Source: Chloroflexota bacterium
GTDB lineage: Bacteria > Chloroflexota > Anaerolineae > Caldilineales > Caldilineaceae
Length of the DNA stretch: 7,812 bases
Direction of reading: 5' to 3'
Assembly (NCBI GenBank): GCA_003577005.1
Contig: QEUW01000452.1
Location: 1 to 7,812, forward strand
The stretch's first letter is position 1, and each line of letters opens with the position of its first letter. The translations under genes were made by a program, and so were the position numbers. This document shows, in pieces, positions 1 to 6,239 of the stretch. The notes under the pieces were generated by a model. The model had not been told where the DNA came from and ran no database searches. It worked only from the letters and a program-made list of their open reading frames with translations.

Positions 1-318
1 GCCTTGCTGGGCATGGGCAGCGGTTTTGCGCTGGAACGGCGGTTTGTTGGCTTTGAAGCCGGCGGGCGCTGGGGGATACGGGTATTGCGGTTTGTGTTGG
101 CGGCAGCGGTGCTCGTAGTAATCTACCTGGGTTTGCGCATTGTGTTGGCCGACCTGGCGCCGATGGCCTTTTGGCGCTTTACACGTTACGCGCTGCTTGG
201 TCTGTGGGCTGCGGTAGGCGCGCCCTGGCTGTTTGTAAAGATGAGTCTGGCCGGTCTACCGGCGCCACACCGGCAAGCAGAGCACCGCACCCTGGCGCCA
301 TCGGAGATACAGGAGTAG
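1..318 (+). CDS. PAP2-family membrane phosphatase, C-terminal part (5' truncated by window)
   Basis: The frame is open from base 1 and ends at TAG 316-318, so only the last 105 codons are present. What remains has two hydrophobic segments, one around LRFVLAAAVLVVIYLGLRIVL and one around the YALLGLWAAVGAPWLFVKMSL stretch. It opens with GMGSGFALERRFVGFE, a pattern I associate with the C-terminal membrane portion of PAP2 (phosphatidic acid phosphatase type 2) proteins of Chloroflexota and related bacteria. These are integral membrane enzymes that dephosphorylate lipid phosphates or undecaprenyl pyrophosphate. The catalytic histidine and arginine motifs would lie upstream of the window, so activity cannot be judged. 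The tail after the last membrane segment is short and polar. The gene is followed 11 nt later by rtcA on the same strand, so the two may be cotranscribed. The family call rests on resemblance only; another polytopic membrane protein is possible. Confidence 0.7.
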   Translation, partial: ALLGMGSGFALERRFVGFEAGGRWGIRVLRFVLAAAVLVVIYLGLRIVLADLAPMAFWRFTRYALLGLWAAVGAPWLFVKMSLAGLPAPHRQAEHRTLAPSEIQE

Positions 319-329
319 GAATCTGCACC

Positions 330-1358
330 ATGATCGAGTTGGATGGCTCACACGGGGAAGGGGGCGGGCAGATGCTGCGCACCGCGCTGGTGCTCAGCCT
401 CCTGACAGGCCAGCCTTTCCGCATCGAAAATATCCGCCGCGGGCGGCCGCAGCCGGGGCTCAAACCACAACACGCCCACATCCTCAAGGGGCTGTTGATG
501 ATGAGCGATTCGAGTGTGGACACGATGGAGCCTGGCGCGCTCGCAGTGACCTTTCAACCGGGACAGCTGCGGGGCGGGGCTTTTCAACTGGACGTGGGCA
601 CGGCTGGCGCCATTCCTCTCTTGCTCCAGACTGTATTGCCGGCGGCTCTCTTTGCGCCAGCGCCGGTCACCTTCACCATCACCGGCGGCACAGACGTGCG
701 CGGGGCAATGAGCATGGACTTCTGGCGGCTTGTGCTCTTGCCCTTTCTGCAGCCGTACGCCGGGACCATCGAGTTGACGGTGGAGCGCCGCGGCTTCTAT
801 CCCAAAGGTGGCGGCCGGGTGCTCCTCCGCACGGCGCCGGTGATGGATCAGACAACGTGGGCGACCAGGGGCTCCACTGCGCCGGCGCTGACGATCCCAG
901 CACGCGGTGAGTTCCGCCAGCTTCAGATCGCCTCCTACGCCAGCCGGGAATTGCGCGAGCGTCAAGTGGCCTCTCGCCAGGCGTCGGCCTGCCAGAACCG
1001 GCTGGGCCTGCGCCCTGCTGCGGTGGATATGGCGCATGTGGAAACCTTCTCGCCCGGTTCGGTGATCACTGCAGTGGCGGAATACGAACAGACGCGGCTG
1101 GGCGCCGATGCGCTGGGCGAACGGGGCAAGCCCTCTGAACGGGTGGGCCGGGATGCAGCTGACAAGCTCAAACAGGAGATGGAGGCCGGTGCCACTGTCG
1201 ATATTCACACAGCCGACAACCTCATGATCTGGGTGGCGCTCTTTGGCGGCGGTTACACCTTTGCCGAACCTACCGGCCACATCACCACCAACGCCTGGGT
1301 GATCGAGCACTTTCTGCCCGGCGCCCTACGGCTGGCGGGGAATGCGGTCGCTGGCTAA
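330..1358 (+). CDS. rtcA: RNA 3'-terminal phosphate cyclase
   Basis: The 342-residue product matches the usual RtcA length of about 340. The enzyme converts an RNA 3'-phosphate end to a 2',3'-cyclic phosphate using ATP, through an enzyme-AMP intermediate on a histidine. Visible family signatures are DGSHGEGGGQ at residues 5-14, RPQPGLKPQH at 39-48, the YPKGGG loop at 157-162, and the C-terminal AD-N-L...GHITTN block. By alignment with E. coli RtcA (catalytic His in a CHLLTN context), His317 in GHITTN should be the adenylated residue. The GHITTN-WVIEHFLP form resembles archaeal-type members. The start was chosen at ATG 330 because the family begins right there with the MIELDG strand; the frame remains open upstream to 171, but that part reads in another frame of the PAP2 gene. 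An AGGAG at 311-315 lies rather far upstream (14 nt) and overlaps the upstream stop codon. No rtcB or rtcR lies nearby, unlike the E. coli operon. Confidence 0.95.
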   Translation: MIELDGSHGEGGGQMLRTALVLSLLTGQPFRIENIRRGRPQPGLKPQHAHILKGLLMMSDSSVDTMEPGALAVTFQPGQLRGGAFQLDVGTAGAIPLLLQTVLPAALFAPAPVTFTITGGTDVRGAMSMDFWRLVLLPFLQPYAGTIELTVERRGFYPKGGGRVLLRTAPVMDQTTWATRGSTAPALTIPARGEFRQLQIASYASRELRERQVASRQASACQNRLGLRPAAVDMAHVETFSPGSVITAVAEYEQTRLGADALGERGKPSERVGRDAADKLKQEMEAGATVDIHTADNLMIWVALFGGGYTFAEPTGHITTNAWVIEHFLPGALRLAGNAVAG

Positions 1359-1390
1359 TCTCTTCAATCGCTACAATCTCATAAATTGCT

Positions 1391-1427
1391 GCCCCAAAGC
1401 ATTCTATGCATCTTGTATAATTGGGGC
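1391..1427. promoter_or_regulatory. Inverted repeat with a TATAAT box upstream of the regulator gene
   Basis: GCCCCAA at 1391-1397 is complemented by TTGGGGC at 1421-1427, giving a 7-bp stem with a 23-nt loop. The loop and start of the right arm contain a perfect TATAAT (1416-1421), but no good -35 box sits at normal spacing. The structure lies between the rtcA stop and the LacI-family gene. It could be a weak rtcA terminator (no U-tract follows), a second upstream promoter, or chance. Only the repeat and the hexamer are directly seen. Confidence 0.3.
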
Positions 1428-1430
1428 CAT

Positions 1431-1460
1431 TTGACAAAAGAAAACGTTTACTTTTATACT
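1431..1460 (+). promoter_or_regulatory. Predicted sigma-70-type promoter of the LacI-family gene
   Basis: A perfect -35 TTGACA (1431-1436) and a -10 TATACT (1455-1460) are separated by 18 nt. Transcription would begin near 1467, about 38 nt before the GTG start of the regulator. The spacer contains the palindromic operator at 1439-1452, so a bound regulator would block RNA polymerase directly. This arrangement implies negative autoregulation. Confidence 0.75.
1439..1452. promoter_or_regulatory. Predicted LacI-family operator O1 in the regulator promoter
   Basis: The sequence AGAAAACGTTTACT contains the perfect palindrome AAACGTTT centred on CpG. LacI-family operators are typically palindromes with a central CG step into which the hinge-helix leucine intercalates. 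The exact reverse complement of all 14 bases recurs at 2739-2752, upstream of the transporter operon. Two identical 14-mers placed at the two expected promoters make a shared operator very likely. The cognate protein is most likely the adjacent LacI-family product. Confidence 0.8.
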
Positions 1461-1504
1461 GCCGGCCATCGTTGCTTTTATGTGTCGGTATCCTAATTCA
1501 ACCC

Positions 1505-2593
1505 GTGCCACCTTTACTGACCGATGTCGCCAAAGCTGCGGGCGTCTCGATTGCGACCGCCTCGCGTATTCTCACCGGCGCCGATTACCCGGTGACAGAA
1601 AGGACGCGCCAGAAGGTACTCAAGGCGTCGGCGGCACTTGGCTACCGGCCCAATCTCATCGCCCGCAGCCTGCGCCGCGAGCAGACGCTGACGATTGGGA
1701 TCATCGTCGAGAACTTTCTTAGCCCCTTTATCCCCCCGATCATCCGCGGCATCCAGGAGCGGCTACGCCAGTACGACTACTTCAGTATCGTGCTCGATTC
1801 CAACTGGGACCCCGTCCTCGAGGCGGATGCTATCGAACGGTTGCGGATGCGCCAAATCGACGGCATCATCTTTGTCGAATCGTACCTACGCTCCTCTGAG
1901 GAGGTTGCGGCGTTGATTGACAAGCCGCATCTCTTTGTCCACCGTCTCTTTCATTCGCTGGGCGCCAACTCGATTGCGCCCGATGACCGCACAGGGGCCC
2001 GCGTCGCCGTGCGTCACTTGCTCCAGCTAGGCCACCGGCGTATCGCCTTTGTAAATGGATTGGAAGGGTGGGATGCCACCATCAACCGCCAGGCCGGTTA
2101 TAAAGAAGAACTTGCCGTCTGGAATATTGCGCTTGACCCGGCGCTGATTTGCCAGGGGGATTGGCAGGTGCAGAGCGGGTACGTGGCTGCCCAGGAGTTG
2201 TTTCGGCTTGAGGAGCGGCCTACGGCAGTCTTTGCCGCCAACGACCTGATGGCCCTCGGGGTCATCTATGCGGCGCAGGAGGTAGGGTTGCGCGTCCCCA
2301 GCGATCTTGCCATTGTCGGCTATGATGACCGGGACTTTGCCGGTTTTGTCCGCCCGGCGCTGACCACGGTGCAGATGCCCTGCGAAAAGATGGGGCATGT
2401 CGCCGCCGAGTCGCTGATGCGCCTCATTCGGGGCGAACTCGATATGGTCGAACCGACGCTGGTACAGGGCGAGTTGGTGGTCCGCCAGTCGTGTGGCGCC
2501 AACCCAGGCCAGTGGCAGTTCGAGCCGGAACGGGCCAGCCTGACCCGGCGTCACCGGCTTGCCCCAATAGCCGCGAATGAATTCGGCGCCTGA
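1505..2593 (+). CDS. LacI-family transcriptional regulator (probable sugar-responsive repressor)
   Basis: From GTG 1505 this is a 362-residue LacI/GalR regulator. Residues 5-25 form the helix-turn-helix (LTDVAKAAGVSIATASRIL) and the stretch GYRPNLIARSLR is the hinge helix. The rest is a periplasmic-binding-protein-like effector domain, with IGIIVENFLSPF, the GHRRIAFVNG strand, FAANDLMALG (from residue 243) and VGYDDRDFAGFVRPALTTV. After the usual family end near LVVRQSCG there is a tail of about 30 residues. The GTG was chosen because family members start a few residues before the (L)xDVAxxAGVS motif and because the predicted transcription start is near 1467. The frame is open back to TTG 1421, but that region is the promoter. 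No clear Shine-Dalgarno precedes the GTG. The gene lies directly upstream of a sugar ABC importer and shares an operator with it, so it probably represses both and is relieved by a sugar or its metabolite. The effector cannot be read from sequence. Confidence 0.93.
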   Translation: MPPLLTDVAKAAGVSIATASRILTGADYPVTERTRQKVLKASAALGYRPNLIARSLRREQTLTIGIIVENFLSPFIPPIIRGIQERLRQYDYFSIVLDSNWDPVLEADAIERLRMRQIDGIIFVESYLRSSEEVAALIDKPHLFVHRLFHSLGANSIAPDDRTGARVAVRHLLQLGHRRIAFVNGLEGWDATINRQAGYKEELAVWNIALDPALICQGDWQVQSGYVAAQELFRLEERPTAVFAANDLMALGVIYAAQEVGLRVPSDLAIVGYDDRDFAGFVRPALTTVQMPCEKMGHVAAESLMRLIRGELDMVEPTLVQGELVVRQSCGANPGQWQFEPERASLTRRHRLAPIAANEFGA

Positions 2594-2720
2594 TAGCATG
2601 GAAACCGCCGCTACGCCAACAGGCTACCCAGGAGCATAGTTTACGCCGTAATCAGACACTTTCGCTGTCATTGCGGGATCCCCACCCTGGCAAGCACTCC
2701 CTACGGGCTGGCCGGTTAGA

Positions 2721-2726
2721 GATAAT
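2721..2726 (+). promoter_or_regulatory. Possible -10 box of the transporter operon promoter
   Basis: GATAAT matches five of six bases of the -10 consensus in the 175-nt gap before the binding-protein gene. A transcription start would fall near 2733, placing operator O2 (2739-2752) just downstream, where a bound repressor would act as a block. I see no convincing -35 hexamer at 16-18 nt upstream, so the call is weak. The rest of the gap shows no clear terminator for the regulator gene. Confidence 0.35.
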
Positions 2727-2738
2727 TTTCCCGCCCAT

Positions 2739-2752
2739 AGTAAACGTTTTCT
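2739..2752. promoter_or_regulatory. Predicted LacI-family operator O2 upstream of the transporter operon
   Basis: AGTAAACGTTTTCT is the exact reverse complement of the 14-mer at 1439-1452 and has the same AAACGTTT palindromic core. It lies immediately before the Shine-Dalgarno AGGAGG (2755-2760) of the substrate-binding-protein gene. Repression here would control uptake of the sugar. The two operators are 1.3 kb apart centre to centre, so looping between them is possible but not shown. Confidence 0.8.
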
Positions 2753-2768
2753 ACAGGAGGAACCAAAG

Positions 2769-4097
2769 ATGAAGACGCAACCTATCAGCCGGCGCACCTT
2801 TTTGCGATTGTCCGGCTCTACACTGGGAATCGGGGCATTGGCGGCCTGCGCCCCACCCACCGGCCAGGCGCCTGCCGCATCAAGCGAGGCCGCAAGCGAT
2901 GCGCCCGCTCAGGACGCCATCGTGATCCGCTATGGCCGGCACGACCCTGGGCTGGGGACAAATATCACCATCGAAGAGTTTAGCGAAGCCCACCCCAACA
3001 TCCGGGTCGAGATGGAGCAGATCGGCGAGTTCCCCACCATGATCCCGGCGCAGGCCGCGGCGGGCACGCTGCCCGATGTGGTGCGCAGTTGGGAAGCCAT
3101 GTTGTTCGAGATGGCGCGCGGCGGCCAGTTTATCGACTTGCAGCCCTTTATCGATGTGGAGCCGGACTTCAACGCCGAGGATTTTTACGAGCCGGTCTAC
3201 AACTATCCCGTGATGGATGGCAAACGCTACGGCATCAACGATGTGGTGGCCACCCATGTGACCTACTACAATGTGGACCTCTTCGACCAGAAAGGGGTGG
3301 AGTATCCCGACCCAGCCAACTTCACGTGGGACGATTTCGAGCAACGGGCGCGCGCCATCAGTGACCCCGACAACCAGGTCTGGGGTTCGGAGACCATTCC
3401 CGTGGGCTGGCACTATTTCACCCTGAAACAGGTCTGGCAGAACAACGGCGACTTCTTTAGCCCTGACTATAAGACTGCCACCATCGACCAGCCCGCGTGT
3501 ATCGAGGCGGTGCAATACTGGGCCGATCTGCTGCTGGACGGCAACATCATGCCGTCGCCGAGCCAGATCATCGGCATCGGCGGGGCAGGGGCGGCGGCGG
3601 AGTTGATGGGGGCCGGCAAGATCGGGATGCAACGCATGGGTTCGTGGATCACCACCGACCTGGTCAACAACAACATCCACTTCAACATCGTTCCCGAACC
3701 GCGCAAGGAGCGGCTGGCCACCATTGCCCACGGCGGGTTGAATGCCATCACCTCGACCTCGCCCCACCAGCAGGAGGCGTGGACGTGGGTGAATTTCAAT
3801 TGCAGCACACGAGGCATCTATAATTATGCCGCGGGTGGTCGCTTCCCCGGCGCCCGGCGCTCGACCAACGAAATCGAACCGCACACTTGGGTGGCGGATG
3901 TGGATTTTGATGTCAACTGGGATGTGGTGCTCGAATCGGTCGAATACGCCTACATGCTCCCCGGCCCCTGTAACGAAGGTGAGGTGCTCAAGGTGATCGG
4001 CGATGCACTGGAACAGGTCTATGCCGGCAACGCCCAGGCGGCCGACATCTTCCCGCAGATCACGTCGCAGGTCAATATGCTGCTGGCGGATTGTTGA
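2769..4097 (+). CDS. Sugar ABC transporter substrate-binding protein (Tat-exported lipoprotein, SBP family 1)
   Basis: This 442-residue protein is the extracellular solute receptor of the importer. Residues 7-13 (SRRTFLR) form a twin-arginine motif, followed by a hydrophobic stretch and the lipobox LAAC. Cys27 is the expected lipidated residue, and an Ala/Pro/Ser-rich linker follows to about residue 48. The mature part matches family 1 extracellular solute-binding proteins: IVIRYGRHDPG, the TIEEFSEAHPNIRVEME strand-helix-strand, AAGTLPDVVRSWEA, YGINDVVATHVTYYNVDLFDQKGVEYP, and a C-terminal helical region. ATG 2769 has a perfect AGGAGG eight bases upstream. The Tat signal implies folding before export, as is common in Chloroflexota and Actinobacteria receptors. 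Family 1 members bind mono- or oligosaccharides or glycerol phosphate, and the ligand cannot be named here. It starts the operon with two permeases and lies under the shared operator. Confidence 0.92.
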   Translation: MKTQPISRRTFLRLSGSTLGIGALAACAPPTGQAPAASSEAASDAPAQDAIVIRYGRHDPGLGTNITIEEFSEAHPNIRVEMEQIGEFPTMIPAQAAAGTLPDVVRSWEAMLFEMARGGQFIDLQPFIDVEPDFNAEDFYEPVYNYPVMDGKRYGINDVVATHVTYYNVDLFDQKGVEYPDPANFTWDDFEQRARAISDPDNQVWGSETIPVGWHYFTLKQVWQNNGDFFSPDYKTATIDQPACIEAVQYWADLLLDGNIMPSPSQIIGIGGAGAAAELMGAGKIGMQRMGSWITTDLVNNNIHFNIVPEPRKERLATIAHGGLNAITSTSPHQQEAWTWVNFNCSTRGIYNYAAGGRFPGARRSTNEIEPHTWVADVDFDVNWDVVLESVEYAYMLPGPCNEGEVLKVIGDALEQVYAGNAQAADIFPQITSQVNMLLADC

Positions 4098-4103
4098 GGA
4101 GTA

Positions 4104-4173
4104 CGTAATACGTGATTCGTAATGCGTAATACGTGATGCGTAGTACGTAATGCGTAATGCATGGTGCGTGGTC
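4104..4173 (+). repeat. Ten tandem degenerate heptamers, consensus CGTAATG
   Basis: Ten 7-bp units follow each other without gaps, starting at 4104, 4111, 4118, 4125, 4132, 4139, 4146, 4153, 4160 and 4167. Each fits CRTRRTN; the commonest form is CGTAATG (three copies), with variants CGTAATA, CGTGATT, CGTGATG, CGTAGTA, CATGGTG and CGTGGTC. Two inverted copies (CATTACG and the partial CATTAC) follow at 4191-4203. The array begins six bases after the binding-protein stop codon and ends just before the permease ribosome site. It is not a coding sequence and not a CRISPR. Heptamer tandem repeats between genes are known in cyanobacteria (STRR elements). A similar family here is an inference. Confidence 0.9.
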
Positions 4174-4203
4174 ATTGCTCACGAATCAGGCATTACGCAT
4201 TAC
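4147..4203 (+). promoter_or_regulatory. Intercistronic stem-loop, 14-bp perfect stem
   Basis: Bases 4147-4160 (GTAATGCGTAATGC) are perfectly complementary to 4190-4203, with a 29-nt loop that has a small CGTG/CACG pairing of its own (4167-4170 with 4180-4183). In mRNA the hairpin would sit between the binding-protein and permease reading frames, two bases before the AAGGA ribosome site. It could protect the 3' end of the upstream message, attenuate readthrough, or limit permease translation, giving excess receptor over permease. Copies of the repeat at 4119-4130 can form an alternative, slightly shorter pairing with the same right arm, so the structure could switch register. No U-tract follows, so it is not a classical terminator. 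Confidence 0.7.
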
Positions 4204-4219
4204 TGAAGGAATGTGTGCC

Positions 4220-5152
4220 ATGACCGCTCTATCGCACCCGAACGTGGCTATGCCCAGCCAGCGCAGCGGACGGAGCAAACGCCGTCTGCGCGAGGCGTTG
4301 GTTGCTTATGCCTTTATTGCGCCGTGGGTGATCGGGTTTGTCATCTTTACCGGCGGGCCGATCCTGGCGTCGTTTGCGTTGAGCTTTTTCCGCTGGAAGG
4401 TCATCACGCCGCCGACCTATCTGGGGCTGGACAATTATGTGCGCATGTTTACGGCGGACGAATGGTTCCGCATCTCGATTGGGGTCACCCTGAAGTATTT
4501 ACTTCTCTATATCCCACTCTCGCAAGTGCTGGCTTTGCTCCTTGCCATCCTGCTCAACCAGCGGGTGCGCCTGGTGGGTTTGTGGCGGACCATCTTCTAC
4601 GTGCCGGCGGTGGTGAGTGGGGTGGCTGGTTCGGTGCTGTGGTTATGGATGTATCACCATGAGTTGGGCATCGTCAACAACCTGTTGCCGCTGGTGGGGC
4701 TGCAAGGGCGCAACTGGCTCTACGACACCAACACCGTGTTAGGGGCGCTGGTGGTCAAGAGCCTGTGGAACGTGGGTGTGCCCATGGTCATCTTTCTGGC
4801 CGCGCTGCAAGGGTTGCCCCAGGCATTGTACGAGGCCGCCGAAATCGACGGCGCCGGCGAGTGGACCAAATTCCGCAACATTACGTTACCCATGCTCTCG
4901 CCCGCCATCTTTTTCAACGTGGTCATCGGCGTGATCTCCGGTATCCAGACCTTCGCCGAACCCTATGTCATGACCAAGGGAGGGCCGGAGAACGCCACGC
5001 TCTTCATGGGTCTCTATCTCTACCAGACCGCCTTTAGCTTTCTGAACATGGGGTATGCGTCGGCCATGGCCTGGATCATGTTTGTGATCATCTTTGTGCT
5101 GACCCTTACCCAGTTCAAGTTGGCCGGGCGATGGGTCTATTACGATGCGTGA
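4220..5152 (+). CDS. Sugar ABC transporter permease, MalF/UgpA type
   Basis: This 310-residue integral membrane protein is one half of the importer channel. After a basic N-terminus (SGRSKRRLREAL), about six hydrophobic segments follow, the first near residue 28 (VAYAFIAPWVIGFVIF). The cytoplasmic EAA loop that docks on the ATPase is textbook: E205-A206-A207, G211, I221, L223-P224 in the spacing EAA-X3-G-X9-I-X-LP. The C-terminal part contains QTFAEPYVMTKGGP and a final membrane segment. ATG 4220 was chosen because GAAGGA at 4205-4210 stands nine bases upstream. The in-frame ATG at 4211 directly abuts that site, and ATG 4157 would begin inside the heptamer repeats. It shares an operon with the receptor upstream and a second permease 13 nt downstream. 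Confidence 0.92.
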   Translation: MTALSHPNVAMPSQRSGRSKRRLREALVAYAFIAPWVIGFVIFTGGPILASFALSFFRWKVITPPTYLGLDNYVRMFTADEWFRISIGVTLKYLLLYIPLSQVLALLLAILLNQRVRLVGLWRTIFYVPAVVSGVAGSVLWLWMYHHELGIVNNLLPLVGLQGRNWLYDTNTVLGALVVKSLWNVGVPMVIFLAALQGLPQALYEAAEIDGAGEWTKFRNITLPMLSPAIFFNVVIGVISGIQTFAEPYVMTKGGPENATLFMGLYLYQTAFSFLNMGYASAMAWIMFVIIFVLTLTQFKLAGRWVYYDA

Positions 5153-5165
5153 TGGGAGCACCCCT

Positions 5166-6023
5166 ATGGCGACACACGATACATCCTGGACGGCCAAACC
5201 GGGTCGCAGCAGCGACGCCACGTTCTCCAATGCTCCAAAATTGCGCCTATTCCTGGTCGGGAATCGCTTTCGGCCCGGCTTGTTGCGACAGGTGACGGTC
5301 TACGGCCTGTTGGTGCTCCTGGCCGTGCTCTTTCTCGTGCCCTTCTACTGGATGGTGAACACGGCGCTCAAGCCGGTCGAGCAGGTCTTTCGATTGCCGC
5401 CGGCCTGGTTTCCGCAGCCGATCCGCTGGGCCAATTTTGTCGAGGCGATGATCATGCCCTACGAGGCGTCGCCGCCGGTCTATGTCTATGCCATCAACAC
5501 GACGATCATCACCGTCAACGGTGTGATCGCAACCCTTTTCTCCAGTGCCATGGTGGCCTATGCCTTTGCCCGGTTGAACTTTCCCGGCAAGAACACGCTC
5601 TTTTTGGGCATCCTGAGCACGTTGATGATCCCCTTTGCCGTGGTGATGGTGCCGCAATTTATCATCTGGAAAAATCTCAACTGGCTGGACACGCTCTGGC
5701 CACTGATGATCCCGCACTGGTTTGCCTCAGCATGGAATGTCTTTTTGTTGCGCCAGTTCTTTATGACCATCCCAAAGGAGTACGACGAATCGGCGTTGAT
5801 GGATGGCGCCTCGCGCTGGGCCATCTTCTGGCGGATCATCCTGCCGCTCTCCAACACCCTCACTATCTACCTGGCGAATTTCCAGGTCGCCTATGCCCGC
5901 ACAACCCAGTGGAACCTCTATATGGCAGCGGCGCTGATCATTATTTTCCCCTGTCTGGCGCTCTTCTTCTTTTCGCAGAATGCCTTTTTGAAGGGCATAA
6001 CGATCAGTGACTTCAAGCGGTAG
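5166..6023 (+). CDS. Sugar ABC transporter permease, MalG type, apparently missing its fifth membrane segment
   Basis: This is the partner permease of the importer (285 residues). It has a polar N-terminal extension of about 38 residues, then VTVYGLLVLLAVLFLVPFYWMV (TM1), the NTTIITVNG...MVAYAFARLNFPGKN region, LMIPFAVVMVPQFIIW and LWPLMIPHWFASAWNVFLLRQFF. The EAA loop is present with one change: E208-S209-A210, G214, I224, L226-P227. Normally the loop is followed by a segment like [24 protein letters not shown] and then a TLTLGLANFQ-like stretch. Here Ser229-Asn230 joins straight to TLTIYLANFQ, so about 25-30 residues seem absent, leaving five membrane segments. The reading frame is intact. 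ATG 5166 was chosen because GGGAG (5154-5158) stands seven bases upstream; ATG 5145 is an in-frame alternative overlapping the previous gene by 8 nt. Function is doubtful if the gap is real. Confidence 0.88.
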   Translation: MATHDTSWTAKPGRSSDATFSNAPKLRLFLVGNRFRPGLLRQVTVYGLLVLLAVLFLVPFYWMVNTALKPVEQVFRLPPAWFPQPIRWANFVEAMIMPYEASPPVYVYAINTTIITVNGVIATLFSSAMVAYAFARLNFPGKNTLFLGILSTLMIPFAVVMVPQFIIWKNLNWLDTLWPLMIPHWFASAWNVFLLRQFFMTIPKEYDESALMDGASRWAIFWRIILPLSNTLTIYLANFQVAYARTTQWNLYMAAALIIIFPCLALFFFSQNAFLKGITISDFKR

Positions 6024-6050
6024 TACCGCGCCAAAGAAAGTGTGATGGGT

Positions 6051-6082
6051 GCGGAGTTCGCGCGCGGGCGTGCGAACTCCGC
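6051..6082 (+). terminator. Strong GC-rich stem-loop after the transporter operon (possible terminator or dispersed palindrome)
   Basis: GCGGAGTTCGC at 6051-6061 is perfectly complementary to 6072-6082. Pairing can continue inward by three pairs, one of them G-T, to a four-base loop at 6065-6068. It sits 27 nt after the last permease stop, where an operon terminator is expected. A run of five T (6094-6098) follows only after 11 nt, so it is not a canonical intrinsic terminator. It may instead be a REP-like dispersed element. Confidence 0.5.
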
Positions 6083-6199
6083 GGGTGGCAAGACTTTTTG
6101 GCCAGGCACTCATTCTGCTGGCTCTGGTCTACCCCTCTGCCCAGCCGCCGCCGAAAACCACCCTTTGCGCGCTTTGGTGCATAACTTCCCGGCAGTTTC

Positions 6200-6231
6200 T
6201 TGACAACATCTTAAGAATCAGCTGTTATACT
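6200..6231 (+). promoter_or_regulatory. Predicted promoter directly before the VTC-like remnant
   Basis: TTGACA at 6200-6205 and TATACT at 6226-6231 are seen, the latter with an upstream TG at 6223-6224, forming an extended -10. The 20-nt spacer is long, but an extended -10 can compensate. Transcription would start at about 6237-6240, exactly at ATG 6240, so any message would be leaderless or nearly so. The gap 6024-6239 otherwise holds the hairpin and no gene I can support. Confidence 0.55.
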
Positions 6232-6239
6232 GGCTCAAT

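Noticed and set aside
348..1310. Long open frame on the - strand opposite rtcA (320 codons)
   Set aside because: It mirrors the GC-rich codon use of rtcA, shows no recognisable domain, and rtcA on the + strand is unmistakable.
1421..1504. TTG 1421 as the start of the LacI-family protein
   Set aside because: It would add 28 residues before the HTH that include the translated promoter and operator; GTG 1505 fits the family start.
2635..2651. A third operator: CATAGTTTACG resembles CATAGTAAACG at 2736-2746, and TTACGCCGTAA is a small palindrome
   Set aside because: It lacks the AAACGTTT core, and the palindrome has an odd centre; the resemblance is within what chance allows.
2880..4175. 431-codon - strand frame opposite the substrate-binding protein
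   Set aside because: It is a shadow of the receptor gene; its apparent N-terminus is merely the translation of the heptamer array (RITYYASRITHYESRIT-like).
4104..4203. CRISPR-like array
   Set aside because: Units are 7 bp, degenerate and contiguous with no spacers, and there are no cas genes.
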